Assembly: GCA_029962745.1 (NCBI GenBank)
Contig: CM057165.1
Coordinates: forward strand, 7,216,978-7,280,977
Length of the DNA stretch: 64,000 bases
Direction of reading: 5' to 3'
From: Echinometra lucunter
Lineage: Eukaryota > Echinodermata > Echinoidea > Camarodonta > Echinometridae
Numbering within the stretch: position 1 is the stretch's first letter; the number at the start of each line of letters is the position of its first letter. Position numbers and translations under genes: made by a program. The notes beneath the pieces are model-generated. The model searched no databases. It was not told the origin of the DNA and saw only the letters and a program-made list of their open reading frames with translations. Positions 56,736 through 64,000 of the stretch are shown here, one piece after another.

Positions 56736-57119
56736 AGGGATCCGATAACTTTGTGGAGGCTTGATTTAATAACTGTTGTTGAATTTTGATGTCTGTGCTG
56801 TATAAAAATGCTGCGAAGGCTAAATAAACAACCAGGAATACAAAGGTTTTGAAATATAAGATGTTATTATCAAGGTATCTATCACTGAATACCACCATTT
56901 GCAAAAGGCGTCCTGGGTGTGATTTTGCCTAACACTGCAGTCTGTAGACAAAAAGGGTCTGGTACTACCGGTCACTTACATTTTTCACTTTTTGTGAAGC
57001 ACATGATGATGATTTTAAAGTGCATTTTCAAGGCTTCATACAGTATTGGTACATTATTACATACACTGGTAGCATGTGGGGTCATGTAGCTCAGATTTTT
57101 AAAAGTTACTCAGTGGCTT
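56736..57119 (+). mobile_element. TTAA-flanked AGGGATCCG element, copy 2
   Basis: Same orientation and length (384 against 386 bp) as 54571-54956, about 2.2 kb apart, with TTAA at 56732-56735 and 57120-57123. Many substitutions separate the copies, so they are old independent insertions, not a recent duplication. Confidence 0.82.
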
Positions 57120-57384
57120 TAAACGAGTCAGATACGAAGAAACACATTTTCTTTTAGTACTTTTTGCCAGAAATTTTCTTCAGGTTTCGGTTCCAAACTC
57201 TTTAAAAAATCATGCAAAATTAATTTACTCTCTTCTTATTCACATTAGGTTACGTAGTACATCTTATAACAAATGACAACTTCATTTGGGAAATATTATT
57301 GTTTGGGCACTTACGGAAGAAACTTCACTTTCAGCAGATAGTAAGCAGAAGTCTTTGAACAGTTCGTTGATTTCCAATAATTAT
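57120..57384. other. Unassigned sequence
   Basis: No feature seen. Confidence 0.5.
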
Positions 57385-57437
57385 GATGATGATAATACTG
57401 AAAATGATAATAATAATATTGATAATAATTATAATCG

Positions 57438-57470
<33 letters not shown>

Positions 57471-57775
57471 CCATCATCATCATCATAACAATTATGATAA
57501 TAATGATGATAATGATAATGATTATAATGAATATTTATATAGCAAACGTATCCACTAGACAATTGCTCAAGGCGCTCCAGTATTACCCCGGCTCAGCTGG
57601 GCTATCACTTTCAGTACTCACAGCATTAAAGAAATTCCTTCTCGCCTGTACCCATTTACATCTGGGTGGAGAGTGGCAAATATAGATTAATGTCTTGCCA
57701 TTAGTGCCACGGTGAGCTTCGAACCCCGGACCTCATGGTGAACAGTTCATGGACTTAACTACTGTTCCACAACAA
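57385..57775 (-). mobile_element. tRNA-derived SINE with ATT/ATC tail
   Basis: Minus-strand head with TTGTGGAACAGTAGTTAAG (box A) and GGGTTCGAAGC (box B). The body has CACCCAGATGTAAATGGG. The 3' end TATATAAATATTC is followed by ATT and ATC arrays (57385-57535, purest CAT run at 57437-57485). The GACGAC-type acidic and poly-His translations of the array are artefacts. Confidence 0.82.
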
Positions 57776-58282
57776 TAGCAACAGTATCATGTTTTCTTTA
57801 TTGATTTCTTTATTATACCCACTTTTGAAGTGAATGTAGTTCGACAGAAGCTCATTTTGACACCATACCACATACATTTTGTAAAATGCCTTACAAAACA
57901 TTCCCAAAATGGCGTACCGACTGTCTTTAAATACACTGTAACTTAACCTCGATATATCTCTGCTCGCTAACCTTCCATACCTCATCGAACCTACTCATCA
58001 AAATACTTTCATGATCTTTGCCGAGGTACGCCCTAAGTTAACAGGAACAGCCCCGTGCCCTACAGCTATAGAAACATACAACACAGAATGGCGGGGAACA
58101 CATGCAGGATGTGCAAAAGGGCCTGCGGAAACACAGGGATGGGTAATTTGATAAGCACTACACATTGAAAGTGTTGAGACATTCGAAATGTTTCGGGTTA
58201 CCTTAAAGCTTCGAGGGTGAATGCTAGGTCAGAGGAAGAAGAAAAAACTTGAAATAGAAAGGTATCAAATAGGGTGATGTTT
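57776..58282. other. Unassigned sequence
   Basis: No feature seen. Confidence 0.5.
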
Positions 58283-58692
58283 GTTATTCCGAAGGTTCTT
58301 TTTCCCGAAGGTTCGTTATTCCGAAACACGCAAATTGCGTATACCTATATTCGTTAGTCCGAAAATGAAAAAAGGTTCGTTAATCCGATTATTTGTGGCG
58401 TTATTCCGAAGGTTCGTTAGTCCGAAAATGAAATAAGGTTCGTTTTCCGAAGGTTCGTTAATCCGAAAATGAAATAAGCTTCGTTAGTCCGAAAATAACT
58501 AAGAAACTAACGAACCTTATTTCATTTTCGGACTAACGAACCTTCGGAACCTTGTTTCATTTTCGGACTCACGAACCTTCGGACTAAGAAACCTTCGGAA
58601 TAACGAACCTTTTTCAGTTTTCGGACTTACGAACCTTCGGAATAACGAACCTTATTTCATTTTCGAACTAACGAACCTTCGGAATAATGAAT
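58283..58692. mobile_element. Phrase-repeat hairpin, TTCGTTATTCCGAAGG type
   Basis: The left arm is built of GTTCGTTA(T/G)TCCGAA and AAAATGAAATAAG phrases. From about 58507 the right arm repeats their inverse (TTCGGA(A/C)TAACGAACC, CTTATTTCATTTTC). The arms are about 200 bp. It is built on the same principle as 42871-43326 but with unrelated phrases. Confidence 0.85.
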
Positions 58693-59329
58693 TGTAACCA
58701 TAACATATAAGATAATACTGCGAAGAAACATATTACATCCAGGCGCAGCTGAAGAGGGGACATAAAACCATGATAACATTCAGAAAGTTTTTTGGATGTG
58801 AGAGAGAGAGAGAGAGAGAAAAAAAATTATCGCTTAAATTGGCGAGGGGGATTTGGACTTGTTTATTGAAGGTAAGTCATTTGGGTTTCAAAGATCAGAA
58901 GGGGCACATGCGGAATTTGACACTCCCCCTTTCATCTATATTGAGAAAATATGTTCTGAAATCAGATGCAAAAGAAAGGATTCTAAATAATATTTAATTC
59001 AATATATTCTTATACAATAAGATTATGCAGGAGAAATAAAACATGTACGTGTTCCTTGTGTGTGTGTGTGTGTGGGGGGGGGGGTGTATGGCTGTGAAGA
59101 TATCGGTATGCAGTACTTTGTCTTTGCTTGTCTGTGTATGTGGTGAATGTGTTGTTTCATTTTTCGTATTGTAAGTCATCGTGTAGTTTATTTTCAATAT
59201 AATTTGGGGGCCATGCTTGATAAGCATTTTGCTTTTTTGTGTTCCCAACCATATTTTGCTTTCATGTAAATTTCGATTTATTATAAACTTCTTTTTGTAA
59301 TAGGTTTGTTTTTTATGGTGAAATAAAGT
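58693..59329. other. Unassigned with GA and GT microsatellites
   Basis: (AG)n at 58800-58819. (GT)n then a G run at 59058-59083. No gene seen. Confidence 0.6.
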
Positions 59330-59558
59330 TGAATAAACCTGTTTACTAATGTATTCAAATTTATGCACCTTTCTCTTCAGTACCCTCGGTTACTAACTAT
59401 TCACTTCACCTGTTATGCATAATGGCATCTGAATAGAAGGAATCCACTGTGCATACATTAGTTGTTGCAATGTCGGGCAAGCATATGGCAAGCTTTTTTG
59501 TTGTCAAGGGAAACCTTTGTCCAACAACTATGCATAAAATTAGTAAACAGGTCTATTG
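59330..59558 (+). mobile_element. CAATRGACC-ended MITE, copy 2
   Basis: The left end AATAAACCTGTTTACTAATG and the right end ATTAGTAAACAGGTCTATTG are inverse of each other. The interior matches 54051-54242 in opposite orientation (CATAATGGCA, GGAATCCA, GCATACATTAGTTGTTG). Confidence 0.82.
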
Positions 59559-60942
59559 AATTGAATATGTATCATATGGACCGATTCAACGTGGCACTAG
59601 AAATGCGTTTGTAGGACAGCCTACCCGCACAGACGATAAAACTTGAAGTACTTGTTCGACGAACTGACGAAACGGGGATTTATTTACTTAAAAGAATTAA
59701 GCTCAAGAGCACGCTGATATCGAATATGATATTTGCTTACATCCTCGAGAATCAAACACACACATCTTGACTCGGAGGGAAGGAAATTGCGAAATCATGT
59801 TCTTGGGTCGAGAGGGAATGCTCCACATCAACCTAGTAACACGAGTTGTTGAAGAGTCTTTGATATCATAACTCAGAGGTATTTACATGACTCTGTTTGC
59901 TCATCCTCTCAACTTAAAAGCAATACGAAAATGTCAAAATGTACAAACACTGTTTGGTATCAAGGAAACCTAGGTATTCCAGGAATAGACTAAATATGTG
60001 CTTTACGAAGGAGGTTGTATTCTATCTCAATCTTTGCTATCCATATCTTCGTTTTCCCATTCTCAATGACCTCCTACAACATGTTCCTCAATGCACTCCT
60101 AAAAGATACTCATTTTACAACTATAGATGTCTGCTGCTTACAATACTTTAAAAAAAAATGTATCCGTTTCTATTCAACCAATTACAAAATACCTCATTTC
60201 AATCGATCAGTTAGGGGAAATTTCTTTGTTTTTAAGTGTTTTTGGGCGCACTCGATGATATTTTGCAGCAAATGAATAATCCCTAACTTATGCCTGATTA
60301 TCGTGTTTTATTTTGTTTTATTAATCCTGTTAATCGTGTTAATATTATCAGCGCGAGTGTTCTCCTCTATAGCTCGTTTTAACAGTTGCTTACATGACAT
60401 AATCTACTATAGCTTGCAGTCCTATTGTTATTCCCCGTGAACCTTGAGTGAGTATTCCAACGTAACATATTCTTTTGATATCAAGGCTTGAGAGAAGTGT
60501 GAAATTTATAATTTTGTATATCGCTGGAACCCTAATTTCAGAATGCTTCAATTGATAAATTTTTGGTTGATAGATTTGGAGATCTGTAAAACAGCATTTG
60601 TTTCTCAGCGCCACAAGCATTATGGAATACGGACCTGTGCGCTTTGTGAAACGCCACTGTTAAACATGTTAAATTATATCTTGAAAAGTTCCTTGCTTTA
60701 GGAAAGAATAATAAAACGACCTTTCTCGGGAAGTTAATAGATACCGAAAAATCCCATATTACCAAAGAGAATCATGGCGATATGCAAGCGAATCATTTCC
60801 CCTGTTACCACCGGAAGTCAAGCTAGGAGAAATCATAATAGTTTGTATTCTCGCATTTATCTCGCGACGGGATGAAATCACTAAGAACTGCCGCGAAGTC
60901 ATTATCGAGTGTACCCAACCCTATGAGTTGTGCTTAGAAGAG
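59559..60942. other. Unassigned sequence
   Basis: No repeat or gene recognised. A plus frame of 86 codons (60015-60275) is hydrophobic with no motif. Confidence 0.45.
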
Positions 60943-60946
60943 TTAA

Positions 60947-61299
60947 AGGTAGTAGCCCGCATTTGCACTACATTTTTTTTCCCAGAATTTGAAGAGAAAT
61001 AAGCTAATTTCAATTTTAAATGATAGATATTTATGTAAAACTATCATGTTATCAAATTTACAACAATATTCCAAAGAATAAGTGAAAAATGAATGGTTTT
61101 TCTCTTAAAGCGTCAGGAAGACCCCTTTACAAAAGAAAGAAAATAAAAGAAAATTTGTGTTGAATATTTCCTTCTCAATCCTTAACGGGAATGTACTGGG
61201 ATCTAAAACTTCACGAGTGTTTTTTCTGTGGCATAAAGCAATCCAAAGTAAAAACTTTTGTGCAGATTGGGTGCCACTTGCACATGTGGGCTACTACCT
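60947..61299. mobile_element. TTAA-flanked MITE with AGGTAGTAGCCC ends
   Basis: TTAA at 60943-60946 and 61300-61303. The inverted ends are AGGTAGTAGCCCGCATTTGC and, from the right, AGGTAGTAGCCCACATGTGC (18 of 20 match). 353 bp, no coding. Single copy in the window. Confidence 0.87.
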
Positions 61300-61509
61300 T
61301 TAAGGTAGTGAGTGAGCATTCTTATCTCTTCATGCGGAGGATGAACATCATGAATGATTCAAATGAAGATGAAGAGGGAGAGAGAAAGGTGGAATATGGG
61401 AGGAGGAAGAGGAAGAGGAGGAGGTGGAGAATGGAAGATACTTAAAAATGAAATACAATTCAAAATAGATATAATATGTACACATGCTGTTTGTGCAGTT
61501 ATGAATCTG
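61300..61509. repeat. GA-rich tract and unassigned flank
   Basis: GGAGGAAGAGGAAGAGGAGG-type purine repeats at 61364-61436. Confidence 0.7.
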
Positions 61510-61824
61510 GGGGTGTTTCATAAAGCTGTTCGCAAAGTTACGAATGACTTTACGAATGACTTGCAAGCCAAATGGGACGCCCAAAGTTTTCCTGACACCT
61601 GACAAAGTGTGACTGCATTTCCCATAATCTCAATTAAATTGCGGCAAAATATATTTTGCAATATAAATGTTTGTAAATAATAGTAATGTTAATCTACATC
61701 TGCATATTTCACCTTTAGCTGATTCGATATAATTATAATGACCTGAGAATCCTATTTGGCTTGCCATATTCAAGTCATTCGTAAAATCGATCGTAACTTT
61801 ACGAACAGCTTTATGAAACACCCC
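61510..61824. mobile_element. GGGGTGTTTCATAAAG MITE, copy 2
   Basis: The left end GGGGTGTTTCATAAAGCTGT with CGCAAAGTTACGAATGAC is mirrored by GTAACTTTACGAACAGC and TTTATGAAACACCCC. It aligns across its length with 24818-25137 (315 against 320 bp). The 82-codon frames are by-products. Confidence 0.87.
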
Positions 61825-62034
61825 CTCGGTATAGTGTCCAGTGACTCACTGAACTGGAATCTAAGCATGGTGCGGTTGCAATGGTGTTCTTCTTTTCTTC
61901 ATCTTGAATGCAATTTATCGCAACTTCTGCACCAAAACTCACTTTCGATTATGTACGTAGCTATAGAAATTTGAGTAACGTTGCATTGCATTATATTGCA
62001 TTAATCGCGATAAAAACATGTATCCAGCTAGTAG
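61825..62034. other. Unassigned sequence
   Basis: No feature seen. Confidence 0.5.
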
Positions 62035-62245
62035 TTGTGGCTCAGTGGGATAGAGCAGTGGTCTCGTAATCGGGAGTACCCGGGTTCGAAACCAAGTGGA
62101 TGCGCCAGTGCCCTTTGGTAAGGTATAAATCCTCATTACCAAGTCCTTGGGGGGGGGGGGGGGCTTTAAGCCGTCGGTCCCCTGGTTGCTTACTAACAAG
62201 CATACACATGCTTTCTTAGCAGTCAGGTAAATTAACCAACAATTT
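62035..62245 (+). mobile_element. tRNA-derived SINE with internal G run
   Basis: Box A TGGCTCAGTGG (62038-62048) and box B GGTTCGAAACC (62083-62093). The head is the most tRNA-like in the window. The body differs from the other copies (CAAGTCCTTGG, G run at 62149-62163, AAGCCGTCGGTCCCCTGG, TGCTTACTAACAAGCATACA), so it is a separate SINE family. A canonical tRNA gene is unlikely because the acceptor stem does not close. Confidence 0.78.
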
Positions 62246-64000
62246 ATAACCAATTTATTTAATTCAATTTAATTAATTTAAGCATAACGATACTTGAGTA
62301 CACATTCGCGTACGAGAGAATCACGAAATACTAGTTTTATTATAAATGCTACTCTTGCTGTAAGGTGATATCGTGTCATTTCAGACTTAGAGATGGTTAA
62401 AGGTTACACGTAGCGGATGAAGAGCAGGAAAGAGGGATAATCCAATTAAAAACTTGGATGGAAGAGATAAGTGACGCAAGGGGATGAGAAAGGGGGCAAA
62501 AAGAATTATTGAGAGAAACCTTGAGCTTGGCCTCACATGATCAATAGCCTTCACCCGGTGATTGCCATGGTAACCACACATCATTCTCCTCCTTACAGAT
62601 GTAGTTTCCGCATCTCGTGAGTGTCATTGGCGATTAGAGACTCCAAATGCATATGGATGTTTGTTATCGTCTATGAGCATGATAAGAGGATATCCTAAAT
62701 GGGGACACCATAAGTAGGGAGATCATAAACCTAGAGATTGTTTCAGGAGATCGTCTGCTCCGATTTGTGGTATTTTTCTCTGCGTCATTCGTCTTGAGCT
62801 CATCTGCGAATGCAATCAAGCAATCTCCTAACACGTTCCTAAAGACATAAAAAACAGCCAGACGAGAGTCTCATCCCAAGCAAGCAACTCTCATGATTTA
62901 TCGCGAAGCACTTGATGCAGACCAGCGAGCGTCTCCTCTCGACGACCAAACCAACCAACCTCCAAGACGCTGGGTATACTGCTATTGATTCTGCTTAGAG
63001 TTTTTTCCCTCTCTCTCTCTCTCCCTGTCTGCCATTGACACGTAGTCATTTATACTCCTCCACCCTTTTATAACATCGTGCAATTTTGCAGAGCGAGAAG
63101 CCAAGTTTAGGCGGGAAAAAAGTGTTCTGGTGAACGAGAAGGAATGTTTTCAAGCAGAGGCCAACGGGTGCGAGAAGGGGGCAAACTTAATTAAGCATTA
63201 AGCTTTTTAAAAAAAAAATCGTGTTTGAGGGAGGGGGAGGGTCTCTGTCGTCCATTGACGCGAGAGTGATGCCTTTGAAAGATGGGACACGAGGGATGCG
63301 CATCTTGACACGGACTTATCATCTTTAGGTGAGCATCTAGAAGGGATGGCGCTGCGTCAGATGCCCCCACACGTTTACGCACACACGCGCTCACTATCTC
63401 AGGATCTCTTCTAGTTCTTCTCGACGCCGTTTGATGTGAGCACTGTGGTTCTGTATTAATAATCACCAAGGACCTTAGGCAGACCGCTGCTCTTTTTTTT
63501 TCTACCATGACCGTTAAGTCTGGATGTATCTCGCTAATCCTCGCTGTATGTCAAGCCAAAATCCCCTCGGAGATTGGGAGCTGCATCTTTAATAGAGAGC
63601 GATTTGGTGGCATAGCTGTTTAACGGCCCCCACTATCATCGACGGACGGTCATTCATTTTATCAATTAAACTTAAGCATGCCGCTTTTCTACACAAACTA
63701 CCTTTCATTTCATGTGCCTTACTGTCGTGCCCTTCATTAATAGTCGATTGCGAGTTTCCGATTACGAAGATCGCTTATCGTCTGATTAACTATTTCTAAT
63801 TCGGAAGAAAAAAAACTGTCTGCACAGTTGGAAAACCACAAGGATCACATGTCTGATGCTCGTCCGGTATATGATACCACAGTGGCGACATAATTTTGTT
63901 CGTATGAGTAATAATGATTTTAGGGAGTCTTTGTATCTGGATGTTTTCTACTTATCGTCGAGATTTCTGACATTTTCCTCCGTCCAATGAATAGTCTGGG
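62246..64000. other. Unassigned sequence
   Basis: A short CT run at 63007-63025. Open frames of 65-105 codons on the minus strand (62387-62584, 63191-63508) lack motifs. The sequence is relatively unique and slightly richer in GC than the rest. Confidence 0.45.

Noticed and set aside
62035..62110. Genuine tRNA gene
   Set aside because: Box A and B are good, but the acceptor stem does not pair and a SINE body follows.
63191..63508. 105-codon minus frame near the right edge
   Set aside because: Arg/Ser/Pro-rich with no recognised family and no supporting context.
1..64000. Bacterial, viral or plasmid origin
   Set aside because: There are no dense frames, ribosome sites or replication genes. 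SINEs, LINEs and microsatellites show nuclear animal DNA.

Overview
The window looks like non-coding DNA from an invertebrate deuterostome, most likely an echinoderm and perhaps a sea urchin. This is an inference from AT-rich sequence, abundant di-, tri- and tetranucleotide runs, long G or C homopolymers, tRNA-headed SINEs, LINE tails ending in ATT runs, and many small inverted-repeat elements with ends such as GGGCCCCGTTTCATAAAA. No operon, ribosome binding site, rRNA, canonical tRNA gene or complete protein gene is visible. Most open frames over 60 codons are chance, low-complexity or transposon-derived.

Layout. 1-5.2 kb: CT/C repeats, a GC-rich island (1.8-2.1 kb), a 5'-truncated LINE (2.4-2.7 kb), a SINE (3.2 kb) and an unrecognised degenerate minus-strand open frame (4.2-4.6 kb). 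5.2-13.5 kb: an hAT-like element with an exact 8-bp target duplication, a TGCACC-rich element, a SINE, a second LINE type and a 454-bp terminal-inverted-repeat element. 13.5-25 kb: two 787/788-bp copies of an element carrying a decayed THAP-like zinc-finger exon (16.0 and 22.6 kb), the second TGCACC element (17.5 kb), LINE remnants (18.6, 21.6, 21.9 kb) and a foldback element between two 165-bp direct copies (23.6-24.2 kb). 25-30 kb: homopolymers and a ~144-bp satellite, one unit of which was split by an hAT-like insertion. 30-38.9 kb: the most unique part, with few repeats. 38.9-48 kb: a 22-bp minisatellite, a LINE end, three copies of a TTAA-flanked family and a phrase-repeat hairpin. 48-64 kb: a ~215-bp tandem repeat, a pentanucleotide array, another phrase-repeat hairpin and many inverted-repeat elements.

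How the parts relate. The SINEs have RNA polymerase III box A/B heads, and several end like the 2.4-kb LINE (AAGCGCnATATAAATG then ATT repeats), which suggests that the LINE machinery mobilised them. The DNA elements lack transposase and must have been moved in trans. Nested insertions (MITE in SINE, hAT-like element in satellite, THAP element at a SINE end) give a relative order of events. I see no clearly functional new system. The best leads are the THAP-carrying elements, the hairpins built from short repeated phrases, and the unrecognised frame at 4.2-4.6 kb.
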